Positions 40,261 to 51,959 of a DNA stretch of 64,000 nucleotides are shown here, in pieces. Below the pieces are notes generated by a model that was not told the DNA's origin, searched no databases, and saw only the letters and a program-made list of their open reading frames with translations. Position numbers and translations under genes: made by a program. Positions within the stretch are counted from its first letter, which is position 1, and every line of letters begins with the position of its first letter. This DNA comes from Cryptomeria japonica (lineage: Eukaryota > Streptophyta > Pinopsida > Cupressales > Cupressaceae), in the NCBI RefSeq assembly GCF_030272615.1, contig NC_081413.1, positions 560,393,945 through 560,457,944 of the forward strand. Direction: 5' to 3'.

Positions 40261-42473
40261 TGATTGCCAAGAATCGGGGATTCTCCTACATTAGATTGAT
40301 TGTTTCTTATTTCATACTTGGGAAATCCTTTTTCATGTTTTGGAATTCTGAGATTAAGTTTCCCATATCTATGGTTGAAAAAGGAATTGTTTTATCTTCC
40401 ATGAAGGGGCTGTGTGTTGTTAATCTTGCTTCATTTTCACATTTCTCCTTTGTTTGAATCTAGGTGTAGGGTTGTGTTGTTTTGGAGAGTTGGTGTCCAT
40501 GTTTCTTAATATTTTATCTACTATTTCTATGGATTACTAGAAGTGAGTTTTGTGTATGAAGATGGAAGAGACTCTATGCAAAGTTGGGCAATGTATACCT
40601 TGATTTGGTCTATGCCTATTTATTTCATGTTGTATATTTTGTTTTGGGCTATTTACGTCATCATGAACCTATGTCAAGGATGTAATCTATATTTGAGTGG
40701 ACTCTAGTCTTAATTGTATAATTTTCATTTATTTATTAGTTGGTTTTTATTCTTTGTTGCAAAAGTGTTAAATTGGTGAACAAGTGCACTGAAGTTTTTT
40801 GTATATGCACTATCCATTTTGTCATATGCATTATTATGTACCTTGTATGCACTAGACTAGGTGTCAAATGTGCTAGTCAATATGTCAAAGGTGTCATTCT
40901 ATTGTTCGTATGCGCCATGGTTTTAATCGAAAGCATTATTTTATTTCACAAATGTGCTAGTCTAGTTAATATATGCACTATAGTTAGTTTTGGATACACT
41001 GCTCTGGTTAAAGAAGATGCCATAGAATATTTTGTATGTTTTAGTTCATTCTGTGATTGTGCCGGTCTATTGTATTTGGTTTTATGAGTTGATTTTTGTT
41101 GTCTGAGACTTATTTTGTCAGACTAGTGGCTTACATAATACATTTCTATGTTTTTTGAGATCGTTTGTTGTTCCAAATTTTGTTCTATCTGATCTATTAT
41201 TGGATTTATGATGCATTTGGTTATTGGATAAGACTATTATGGTTGCACAAATTTATTGGATTTTGATATTGGCTTTGTATCATGCTTAAGGGTATTGGTT
41301 AAGACTGCTATGGTTGCACTAATTTATTGGATTTTGATATTGGCTCTATATCATGCTTAAGGGTATTGTCTCTTGGTTATATATGTTATTTGAGATTTCT
41401 GTATCTTAAAATTTTTGAATTAGTTATGTTATGATGTCATTTAGATTTCGATCCTATGGTGGATATTTGTGATATTATTTTTGGAAGAGCCTTATTTTCC
41501 TGAATATGTTATGTTATACCTTATGTTTAGCAGCACGATTGGGAGAGTGGATTTCAAGTGAGTGTTGGGGTCATGAAAGATATATTACCTAGATATGACC
41601 TTATATAGATGTCGAGGTCTAAACTACCAAGAGATCTCATTGAAATTTTTCTATGTGTAAATAAGTGATAACCATGAATAATAAATTAATCTAGATGGGA
41701 AGGGTAATATTATTTCACATTATTAAGATAATGACTAGATTTGTGGTGCCTCACTCATGGGATAGAGTGCTAGTATATGCTCAAGATGAGATTCGGGAAG
41801 GTCTCAGAGAGGCAACTGAAATCCCTTGATTCTCTCAAAGGTTGAGACAATTAACATGAGTATCACAAGTGTTAGGGAAAGAGACCACTAGGATAATCCC
41901 CTTTTAAGGTGATAGCATGAGATGACACTCTTCCCTATATGCATCCTATTTTCTTATGATTGGATTTGTTTGGCAGCCCTTGGAGTATTGTTATATTTGT
42001 TGTCTTGTTCTTTATGGTTGAGCCTTCTTTTGTGGTTTTGGTTTCATCTTGTGGATAGTCATGAGATATGTTATGTCCTTTGGTTGTTAGGTTTCAAACT
42101 AGGTTTAGAGTGTATATGGGATGCCATGTCATTCTCCATAGCATAGGGGTGGACCTTATCAATTCCACATGGTTAGGTAGTTTGATGCCTTCTTCCATTG
42201 GGATTAGCTCTCCATCGGATGTTTGTGTGCGTGGAGTGGATTTTTTTTATCTTTTCAGATTGAGCTTGGATTTTTGGAGTGGATTCTATAATCTTGTGGT
42301 TAGATATATTAGTGTAATCATGCACTTTGAATAAATGCATTCATAATGTTGGACTATAATTCATTATAGTAGTTATGGTAATTATGTGATGATCCTCATG
42401 TATGGAATATGATATGTAAATGGAATATTAATATTGTAGCTTGGAGTTGTAGAGGGGTGAAGGTATTCTTGTG
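40261..42473. other. Unassigned, with short internal duplications
   Basis: No domain-bearing frame is visible. A plus-strand frame at 40740-41087 is Cys, Val and Ile-rich and arises from repeated TGTGCTAGTCTAG and TATGCACT-like words. A duplication of about 70 bp (ATTGGATTTTGATATTGGCT core) lies at 41221-41368. The 41550-42470 part looks like unclassified LTR or UTR sequence. Confidence 0.4.
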
Positions 42474-43055
42474 TAAAGTGGAAAATTGAATCCTAGTGAC
42501 TCCCCACCTAGGAGAGAGAAAGGAAGCGACTAGGATGATTTTCACTTGGGAGGAAATTTACATTCAAAAGAGGGGCTTGCATCCACTAGATCCAAATCCA
42601 AGGAAAAAAATGATGTGAATTCCAAATGGATTTCAAGGGTTTAAGTGTGATTTACCCTCTTTTATAAATGAGAAATTTGACTTGTTGACTATGCAGAAAA
42701 GAGAGAGGAAATGAGGAGCTACCAATTCAAGATCGAGCTATAACTTTGGATCTGAAATAATTAGACTAATATGGATTTGCCCTGTAAATTTAGAGAAAAT
42801 TTGTTAGGACTATGGTGAGAGTATACATGGTCCTCCATAAAATCCGCAAAACAAAAAAGGGTTCTTTTGTCTTTACAAATTAAGCCCAAACATGCAATTA
42901 CAACTGCACACCTACAACCTACACATAGAAATGAGAGGGAGAATGGTTGTGGATAGGGGTTTGCCTCAGTCAAACACTAGTTAAGGAATCAAACTTGAAA
43001 TAAAGTAATTGCAAATGCTTGAATGTAAACAATGAAAATGTATACCTTGTAGATA
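42474..43055. repeat. Diverged LTR fragment of the outer-element family
   Basis: It starts GTGTAAAGTGGAAAATTGAA and follows the order of the outer LTR (3227 onward): the CTCC...GAGAGAGAAAGG block, TTCACTTGGGAGGA, TTCAAAAGAGGGG, ATGGTCCTCCA and the CACCTACAACCTACACA block, up to TATACCTTGTA. It is much more diverged than the two outer LTRs and stops at about 43055. Confidence 0.7.
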
Positions 43056-43065
43056 TGCAACCTAT

Positions 43066-45290
43066 TGACGATGATTAGCAGGATCATCATATAGATCCTT
43101 ATTATCAGGTTCAAAATGTGTAGCGTTAACACCCTTTAGAAAATCTTCACCCTTAATCTTTTCTAGTTCATCTTCCTCATCTTGTTCTTCCTCTTCATTT
43201 GGGATGAGACCTAAACCTTTCTTGATCAACAATTTAGTTTCCTATAGGACTGATTCGATCTCCCCGATAAGCATTCTAGTCAATCTCTTTTAAGATATTT
43301 ATAATACCTTCACTTTAACCCTTAACTGTTAAATTTATTCTTCAGTTGCTTCCGGTTGAAGGTGTTTAAGAGTATAATCAATGAATTCTTTATCTTGTCT
43401 AATGGCAGCTTCCCATCTTGCATCAATAATATTATACAAAGAATTTAGAATTTGTCCCTGTAACTCAATAAGTACTTTGCTAAATTTGTTCATACTGAAG
43501 ATGACTGCATCTTCAATTTCCCTTCGTTGAATTTCAAATAAATGAACAAATAATATATCCAAACCTCTATAGATTCCACAATCCTTTATATATTTGATCA
43601 TTTTGTTAAAAGAATCTTCTAATGTCAAAGTAAATTGTAGATTTTCCCTTACCAATTGTCTTTGGATTTTTAGCACTTTCTCTAAGTGGCCTCTTATCCT
43701 CATCAGACTCAGTAGCTTCTTCATCTACTGGTTTGTTTTCCTTCTCTTTCTTCCTCTTACCAGTTTGTACTGGTGCAATAGGAGTTCCAACAATTTTTCC
43801 CTCTCCTCCAGAATTGTATCTTGGAGGGCTTATCTCTTTGAGATTCAACAGGTTTCATCTTGATTTCTTGTGGCTTCTTCTTTTCTACTGCTTTGGTTGC
43901 TCTCATTTTTCTACTACGAGTACTAGTTGGTAAACTAGAGGCACCTGCTTCTTTCGCTACATGTTTTTCTCTTGCAGCTGCCAACTGCTCTTGGAAATTC
44001 ATGCCTTCTCAGCCAATGATTCAAATTTTTTCTTTACCTTCTTTTATATTACCGGTTGCTGCAATTCAGAATGAACTTGAAGCAGTTTCTCTTTATATGT
44101 TCCAAACCTTTCTGCAATGGAGTCAACCAGTTGATCTAATAAGTGATCAACATAGGCAATGAGTAGATATTTGTCTACTTCATAACCCATGGGAATTGCC
44201 CATGTGGTCTTGATAATCACAACTTCCATCATGCATGCGTCTGTTTCTACCATAAAATAAATGGAATCCTCATACTTGTCCATGACTTCTGTCGGTATGC
44301 GCTCTCTAGCAAGAATTCATTTTTTAAACTTCTTAAAATAACCCCATGAAATATCATCAAATTTATCCTTGATCATTCGAATACTATTCTTCATTTGAAG
44401 TAGGGAAGGGGTACCGATTATCCATTGAACATCTCCAATATCGGGGAAATAGTTTTGAAAGTAAAAGAACAACCCCAAAATTAGCTGTCCAAATTTAAAT
44501 CTCAACTTATTATCTTTCTTCACAGCTTCAAAAGTATCCATTAATTGGCTTCTCAAAGATTTTGACAAGTCATAGTCTACATCATCCTTTATCATCGGGT
44601 AGTTAGTGTGAATAGCTGATGTCGGTATGCTGTTCATTTTTCTACTATAGAAAATTCTGTAACCTATCACCATGGATGCATATTTAACAATGAGATCATT
44701 TATATTGTTTACCATCATGGCTCTTCCATCCCAGTATGGTCCAGTGAGATTTTCAACTTCATTCTTTGACACTGGCCTCAATATTGGTACTTCATTGATG
44801 AGCATAAATTAGTTACTACATGAATTGCCTCCTTGGTGATCTTGTGAGGTCTATCTAACCATATGAATTGATCATGAATACAACTCAAAAAAATCTAACC
44901 AAGTCATCCTCAAAATCATCAATAAAGTTGATTGCATGGTGAAACCCTTTGTTGGTGACGCTCTTAAATTGCTCTTTTAAAATACCCTTTTTATCACATA
45001 AAGTACTAAACTGATTGAAAATGGCCACCACACCCAAGTCATCTAATTTGCAGTGGTAAAAGGATCTTACATCCTCTATATGTAAAACTCCATTAAGTAC
45101 ACTAGATAATGCACAAACAGGGTCCGTTTCTTCGAACTTATATGGATGTCTTTTAAATATAGGTCATGCCCTCTCTATCACATCAATAAGATGTGGAGTA
45201 TCAATATCAACTATGCAAATCTTTAAAGCAAAGAGTAGGATTTCTTAGATAAATGCCTTTTTGCTTTGGTCTAGGGTTTTCAACCATCAA
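43066..45290 (-). pseudogene. Degraded ORF of an unrecognised family
   Basis: Minus-strand pieces spread over several frames form one long protein-like reading. The first part (45290-44830) has LLFALKICIVDIDTPHLIDVIERA and FYHCKLDDLGVVAIFNQF. The best part (44317-44805, 162 codons) has ENLTGPYWDGRAMMVNNINDL and DVDYDLSKSLRSQLMDTFE. Then come a coiled region (44044-44283), a Lys/Arg-rich linker (43757-44002), RWEAAIRQDKEFIDYTLKHL (43335-43724), and an acidic tail ending near 43066. I do not recognise the family. It lies downstream of a copia-like gag, so it may be an accessory ORF of a non-autonomous retroelement. Frameshifts and stops show decay. Confidence 0.5.
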
Positions 45291-45678
45291 AACCTTCAAT
45301 AAACCATTCAACTATTTTACTTCATTCACTTCCAATTGCTGGTAAATGGTTGAATGTTACAAGCACACACTATTCACTACTTTGCTCACTCTCCAAATGA
45401 TCTCAAGATTCCAAAGTATCAAATGAAACTCAAAAAGTTCTTTTTATTTTCTTTCTATCTGCTACATAAAATACTTTACTTGACAAAACCCTAAAACTCT
45501 TTAACAAATTCTAAAGCATATTACTGGTAGAAAAAAATCAAAGATATTTACTGGTTATGATCAAAAAACACATCAAAACATCAAAATGCATCAAAATATG
45601 CAGATTCAACTTATAGTACATCATCCAAGGGTTCAACTCAATATTTGACAATAAGCTCACCCAAGTTGTAGAAACAAC

Positions 45679-46104
45679 TTAGTTTATCGGAGATGGATTG
45701 TCCACATTAGGTGAAGAATGTGATACCTCTGATGGTTTGTCATCATTATTCTTCTTCCATATCATATTCATGTTAGCTCTAGTTTTTTCAATATCAACCT
45801 TCTTCTTTCCTTTCCGGTCAGTAGGATGATTCACCAATTGATTCGTTTGTATTCTGTAGAACTTAGCAATGTGTCCCGATTTATGAAAATGATAATAGGC
45901 CATTTCAGAGGCTCTCCACAGTCTTGCATTGCCTCTTCCCATTCTTCTTCTTCAATTCATTGCCACATGTCCAAAATTGTTACAGATTGTTCAGATCACA
46001 TTGACTCTTTTGTCCATCTCATAGGGACTAGATTGGTTAACATAGGGTCTTTTCCAATTCATGTTTCTCCAATTATCATAATTCCTTTTCCAGCCATCAA
46101 CATG
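45679..46104 (-). pseudogene. Copia-like gag, zinc-knuckle region
   Basis: The minus strand reads KRNYDNWRNMNWKRP, then a first knuckle remnant (ICNNFGHVAMN with a stop where Cys is expected), then YYHFHKSGHIAKFYR. The last fits the CCHC spacing C-x2-C-x4-H-x4-C with Tyr, Phe and Tyr in place of the three Cys. A Lys-rich tail (RKGKKKVDIEKTRANMNMIWKKN) follows. The gag is cut at 46104/46105 by the CACTA terminus. Confidence 0.65.
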
Positions 46105-46570
46105 CACTAGTACATTCAGAGCTAATTTCCGACGACCGATTGTCAGAATTACAACTAATTTTCCTTGGAGTGCTGATAAAAGTAGTTGTTGAAAACTCAT
46201 CGTCAGATTGGCTGACGATGCCCTGCCCATTGGAAATACGACAATCCCATGGACTCTGCCAATGGTGGGCATGAATGCTCTTCCGATCAAAAAAGTCTTC
46301 AGAATTAGTAGATTTCGTCACAAAGCTGATGGTGATTTGGAACTTCACACCGATGGTGATGCTGTTTATCTAACGCTTGTATCGTCGGTACATTTAGAGA
46401 CATCGACGACCATCCAACTACGAAGTGCCATTGCATGTACAACATCCTCGTCGGACATTTATTAGGTTTGAGTCAAAAGTGCGACGACTCTAATACATTT
46501 CACCGATGAGAACGCTATATGTCCGTCGATTACATCGTCAGTCGAAAGCTTGGTCTTCATCATAATTCCA
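46105..46570. repeat. CACTA terminus and subterminal repeats
   Basis: CACTAG begins at 46105 with the candidate 3-bp target ATG at 46102-46104. About a dozen words such as CCGACGACC, ATCGTCAG, TGACGATG, CACCGATG, ATCGTCGG, CATCGACGA and CCAACGATG follow in both orientations. Such repeats are the binding sites for the TNPA-type protein in En/Spm. Confidence 0.75.
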
Positions 46571-46712
46571 ACGATGATAATTTTTATCAAAATAAAATTA
46601 TTATTGTCCAGTGATTGATATGTACAGTGAATGATATTCTATCCCCACCACCTACCAGTAGGGGCATAGATTTGAGGCTAATATGAGGCACATGGTTTCA
46701 AGCTAATATGAT

Positions 46713-47146
46713 CAGGTGCACCATGGTTGAGATGGTCCAACTCTCTAGTCTCACTCTACGACTAAGCTCATGCCATATCTAAATCAAAGGCATCTCAAAT
46801 ACATCATCGGTGGAAAGCTGCAAAATGCCATTTTCATACATAAGCAAGACATACACAATTGGGCACAATCACCAAGAGAATGGTAAAAAGTGTGTTTGAG
46901 ATCATTGTCCTAATTTACAGTGATCTCTTTGTGAACACACCACAATTAGGACAATGATCTCAAACACACTTTTTACCATTCTCTTGGTGATTGTGCCCAA
47001 TTGTGTATGTCTTGCTTATGTATGAAAATGACATTTTGCAGCTTTCCACCAACGATGTATTTGAGATGCCTTTGATTTAGATATGGTATGAGCTTAGTCA
47101 TAGAGTGAGACTAGAGAGTTGGACCATCTCAACCATGGTGCACCTG
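46713..47146. repeat. 203-bp near-perfect inverted repeat with 28-bp spacer
   Basis: The arms 46713-46915 and 46944-47146 are complementary over 203 bp with about five mismatches, each a transition. The outer ends are CAGGTGCACCATGG and its complement. A transcript across it would fold into a long hairpin suitable for Dicer processing. It may be a foldback element or an inverted duplication inside the CACTA. No target duplication was noted. Confidence 0.95.
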
Positions 47147-48922
47147 CATATGTATATAGTTTTGTGTATTCATTAAAGATTTTCATTTAATTTTGAGCAT
47201 TTTGGTTAGCAAATCAGGGGTGCACTTTACATTCTTGTTGTTATCCAATTCACTTACTTTAGCTCTATTTATTTCTTTAGATTTAGGGTCTAGAGCTCCT
47301 CCCTAAGAAGAGATTGTTGGTTTTGTCTCCCCTACTTTGGTTGGAGAGTTTCTTTCTATCTCTGGTAGTTTTCCCTTAGAGTTCAGCTTCTCTATTGGTC
47401 GGACTACTATTTTCCCTACCTTCTTCTCCAAGTGCTCCTCCTCTTGTTTCCAAAATTTTTCCTTTGCCTTCTACTCAATGGCCCTTGGTTGTGCCTTCAT
47501 GCCCTCTTAATGTCTTCACTAGGTTCTTGTTTCCACAAGGATATTTCCTCCCCCAAAACTATTTGTTTTTGAAATGGGGACACCTTCAAAATACATGGAC
47601 TTGGATGGGACATCCCCATACTGCCCCAGTGTAATCTAATGCCATCATCTTTGAGACATCTCTAGGACATCCTTGAGATATTTGAGGGACTCCCAAGAGC
47701 CTCCTGACCATCCCAACAACCCATAAGTGATTTAAAAAAAATCAGAACTTTTTTTCAAACTCCATGCCCAAGGTCAAATCGTCACAGCCTATGGGCCCCA
47801 CCCAAACCCAACCAACTTTATAAAACTACCTCCTATTTTTGTTTCAACTCACAAAAACAAAGAGCAAGAAGCTGACAACTGTAAATGTGAGAGTGAGAGT
47901 TGCAGGTGCTAGGTGAAAAAGTGAGAGTGCAGAGCAAGAGGGATGAGGAGAAGTAAGAAGAGAAGTGATGCCAAGTTGCCAATTTGTAATGGTCTACCCC
48001 TATTTTGAAATCAATTTCTTTTGCACCTTTTTAACTATGCTTCTTGACAAATAGTTTACTTGAATGCTCTACTGCTAATTTTCAGTTTGTCTTTCTTGAT
48101 TTTGTGAATGCCAATGTTTGTTTGCTGATACTTTTGAGATGGCATTTTGGCAAACAACATGCATGCATTGAAAGGGTTTCAATTTAGAATTGATAGTGCA
48201 TATATCACTTTATAATAATCAAGATTTGCATTCACTGAAATGATTTTAATCAACTAAAGAGCAATATTCATGACTTACAAGTAATAAAAAAACCTACCAG
48301 GATGAGGCATATTCATTACTTGCAAGTAATAAAAAAACTTACAAGGATGAGGCATATTCATAACTTTTGTAGTCCCACCTTGGATATCAACACTAGAAGC
48401 AACTCATATTGTTTGTGTACAACCAAGACAATATGGGAGTTTATTATACCTAGCAACTTGTGGTGTTGTTGTTCATGTTGGCTCTTTTGGACCCTGCAAT
48501 TAAGATTCAATATACATTATTCAATAAGATTAACTATGCAACATAATGAAATATTGAAAAGTGTGTTATCTTGTTGAGCTTCGCTTGGTTTCGAGAATAG
48601 TTTATCTTTCTCTACTTAACAGGGCCAACCACGTGAAGGTGGAAGCTCATTTGGCCCCTCCCCCCCCAACATCACTCTAAATTCTTCATTAACATCTTAT
48701 AACATTAATTCATTCATTCTTTCTACCATTAATAAAATATAGCATTCATTCATTAATATCACATAACGTTCATTAACACATAGCATTGATTGACATTAAT
48801 TAACTCACAACATTCATCAATAGTAATTAACACATATCATCCATAACCATTAATTAGCACATAATTACATTCACTAACACATAAAGATCAGTCATTATCA
48901 AATGTTATATTACAATCATTTC
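47147..48922. other. Unassigned CACTA 3' region
   Basis: 47210-47640 contains a Pro/Leu-rich plus-strand frame without known domains. 47640-48000 has a TATAAAAC word at about 47818 and a promoter-like, CA-rich block. 48300-48360 holds a short direct repeat (ACTTGCAAGTAATAAAAAAACTTAC and its neighbour). 48690-48900 is an irregular CATTAATTAACACATA-type repeat. Nothing is assigned as a gene. Confidence 0.4.
48690..48900. repeat. Irregular ATTAATTAACACATA simple repeat
   Basis: About eight to ten loosely conserved units of CATTAA(T/C)TAACACATA and CATTCATTAAC lie just downstream of the last predicted exon of the second CACTA gene. Confidence 0.6.
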
Positions 48923-50430
48923 TTTCTTTGTTTTTTCTTTGAAGCTATGAAAAGACTAAGTGGAACATCAGTTTCTTCATCATTTCCCCCTTTGCAGATG
49001 TTCCACAAACTGCTCGTGATCTTGATGTATGCCTAGTCCTATACTAAGGACGAGGACACTGAAGCAAAGGGGGGTCCTCTGTAATAAAAAAGAAATGGGT
49101 TAAATTCAAAAAGAAAAAATTATTGTTACAAGTATTTCAGTAATTTAGAGAACATAATTGTTGTGCTCTTTACCTGATGGGGCGACATAATTTGTGTAGC
49201 CTCAACCTCAACATGCTGAACACCCTCTAGATCATCTGGAGTTGAAATACTAAAGGTTACATTAATGCTGAACACCAATTGCAATTATATTTTTTTAAAG
49301 CAATAATAATGGTCCTCTTTACCTAAGTGGGGAACATCACGTTCTTGATGTTGTGTACCCAGATCATGCTCCACTTGCTGACCATCGACTACATGCTCTA
49401 AAATATTAACAAAAAAGGTTACATTAATTACTACTCTAATTACAAATTAAGATGTTTAATTGTATTAATAGCTAAATAAATAAATTTGAATAGAAAATGA
49501 ATACCTCCACTACTAGGATGCACATCTAGACCTTCATGTGCAGGTGGTGTTTCATGATTAGCAGACTGCATTCCAATGACATGCACATTGTTATCATTGC
49601 TTGCTTATTTAAAACAAATATAGTCACTTTATGTTGGAACTCAACATCAATTAGATTATTGGTAAAGTATTCAATTTGAAACAAATTCCATTTAGCATAT
49701 TTACCTGTGTGATGGATGCACTCGAATGTTGTGTATGCCCACTCAATTCTTGTAGCTGATCAGCCATGGCTGAATAGCCTTGTTGGTAGGCAATTCTCTT
49801 GTCATATTCTGTGAGCGCTCTATTGAATTCAGAGCCTTTCATTTTTTCTTGGTACCGTGAATTTTGCTTGCAATGTTTGATAAAAAGAAAATGTTTGCAA
49901 TTTATTAATATTTTGATGCAATATTTCATTTACATGAGATACTTACAATTCATGCAACAAGTTTCATGTAACCATCAGAGCTGAGTTTGTGTTGCTCTAG
50001 CTTTTCTTGCCTTGCCTTGGTTGCCTTTGATGTGTCACTCAGTCTATAAAAAGTTTGAAATATGTTAGATTATATAAATATAAAGAGTAATTAATTAGTA
50101 CATAATTACATTATTAATAATATCCCGTACCTTCTTTTGGCATCTAGTGGTGTATTTCCTTTTTTCCTTTCAATTCTCTCCTTAGCATCCAAAATCAAGT
50201 CCTTCCACTCCCTCTCTAGAATCATGGGGGGACGCTCATACTTTAGGTTCCTCTCCAAATGGGTCCTGTATTGGTCCCTCACATACTTTAGATATGTGCC
50301 ATCTTTTTCAAGGAGCTTGGTTTTGTCAAAGGTGTCATTTCCAAACCACTCAACCATTTGGTTTGTCAATTCATCTCTTAACCTTTTTTCTTGGTCATTC
50401 CACCTTTTAAAGAAAAAACAAACCTGTTAG
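48923..50430 (-). pseudogene. Transposase_24-like (TNPA-class) exons of the CACTA element
   Basis: Minus-strand exons bounded by GT/AG borders. 50132-50409 encodes RWNDQEKRLRDELTNQMVEWFG ... YLKYVRDQYRTHLERNLKYERPP ... EREWKDLILDAKERIERKKG. An exon near 50043-49950 has SKATKARQEKLEQHKLSSDGYMKL. Another near 49865-49705 has KGSEFNRALTEYDKRIAYQQG. Then come three short look-alike exons (49575-49510, 49400-49327, 49250-49177) and a basic last exon (49079-48923) with one TAG. The pattern resembles the plant Ptta/En/Spm transposase family (Transposase_24), a DNA-binding partner class. It probably continues the SET-containing gene upstream on the same strand. Confidence 0.55.
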
Positions 50431-50719
50431 ATTCAGAAATGAACTGAAGCTACATTTATTACACTTCAAAAAATGGATCAAAGGAAAACTATTCTAGCAA
50501 TGATATGAAATCAAAATAGTGGATTAGGGTTAGTTCACATATGGTGTACCACCTTTTACGTATGGTGGGCCCAAATATCTGTAATGCAATGTCACTAAGA
50601 AGTTTATAGAAAATATCATTGCGTACAAAAAATTCATGGGATCATTAGTCCAAAATGAGTGATCATAAAGTAAATTACAATTAGAGTATATATAATAATA
50701 ATTTTAAAGTACTTGGAAC

Positions 50720-51852
50720 CTTTTGTATCTTTAAGGGAATCATTTCTTCATCGCTCACCACCAATGTGGCCTGCAACATTCTCGTACTAGCAATATGAGA
50801 AGATCCAGGAAATGATGGTATGTTATCAGCAGTAGTCGCCTCTGGCACATCCTCATGTGCATCTCCTCTTGCAAAAAATGAATCCACTATGAAATGGCAT
50901 TAGAATTCAAGAAAGAACGCTTGAAGGGAAATAAACACATGATAGAAGATAGAGAAAAAGAGGGATCTACCAACAGTGGGCGGGCCAATATGATGTGCAC
51001 TAGAGGATGTCTGCATGCTATGTGTTTCTGACATTGCAGTCGACAATACAGGTGAGGGTAACCTTTGATGAGGCGGCGGTGGCATTTGCACAGTAACATT
51101 AACAAAACCTAAAGAATAATACATTAAATATATCAAACATTAAATATATGAAAAGTGCAAGAATTGTAAACAAGGATGAACCTTTATTTTGAAAATTGAT
51201 AGTATCAAGTATGATGTGTTTTGGGTACTCAGAGTGATAAGACAAGCAAGTGATAATACAAGAAAATCGTCATCACTTGAAGATCCTGCAACACCCTGAT
51301 TGTGGGAATGACTTTCATGAGGGCGGATAGATTGCTGCAAAAACAATACGTACATATTTTAGTTAATGACATAAAAGAGAATAAAATATAAACCATTATT
51401 GAACTTTTGTTATAATTAAAGCTTTCATTACTGCTTACTTGCAAGTTTTCTTCTATCCGAAGTAATAATTCCACCCTCTCTCATATCTCATCAGTAATAG
51501 GATGCATGGCTACCAAAGTAACAATCTCTTTTCTAATTTTTCTACGAAGCATTTTAAAGAATTTCATAATGTGTGTGGGATCTTCAGGGTCATCATTGCT
51601 TAACCCTAATTATTCCACATCCCTAGAAATGTGTTTAGGTACTGCAACTCCCTTTCCCTTTCCTCGAACATCCGTCTGTGTCAAGAATATCATTAACAAT
51701 TACAAAATTAGTATAAATCACTAAAAAAAATAACATAATAATGTAACAGTTTGCTTCTATCTAATTTGTATAATTACAATGAGTTTTACCTTCTCAGTAG
51801 AAGTGTCGCAAGCTACATCCCTGTCTATGATATGTGATGGATCTATGTTGGC
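50720..51852 (-). pseudogene. Linker exons between the SET and Transposase_24-like parts
   Basis: Minus-strand exons with plausible borders: 51852-51790 (ANIDPSHIIDRDVACDTSTEK), 51675-51439 (TDVRGKGKGVAVPKHI ... KFFKMLRRKIRKEIVTLVAM, with stops TAA and TGA), about 51345-51230 (SIRPHESHSHNQGVAG), about 51111-50970 (VQMPPPPHQRLPSPVLS) and about 50885-50720 (FARGDAHEDVPEATTAD). They encode disordered Ser/Pro/His-rich sequence. All are on the same strand and in a consistent order, so a single transcript from the SET exon to 48923 is likely but unproven. Confidence 0.45.
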
Positions 51853-51959
51853 CTGTGACAAAGAAAAAATATAAAAAATGTTAGCGAAATTAAACCAATA
51901 GACTTAGCAAAAAAACTTCATAATAAAATGGTATATTGGATTCATTAATTGGAGGTTGG

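Noticed and set aside
40740..41087. Plus-strand 115-codon Cys-rich ORF as a small secreted protein
   Set aside because: The Cys and Val content comes from repeated TGTGCTAGT and TATGCAC words. There is no signal-peptide pattern at the start and no flanking gene signals.
45991..46290. Single 99-codon minus-strand protein
   Set aside because: The frame runs from the CACTA terminus into the gag. Only the part below 46105 is gag, and the rest is subterminal repeat.
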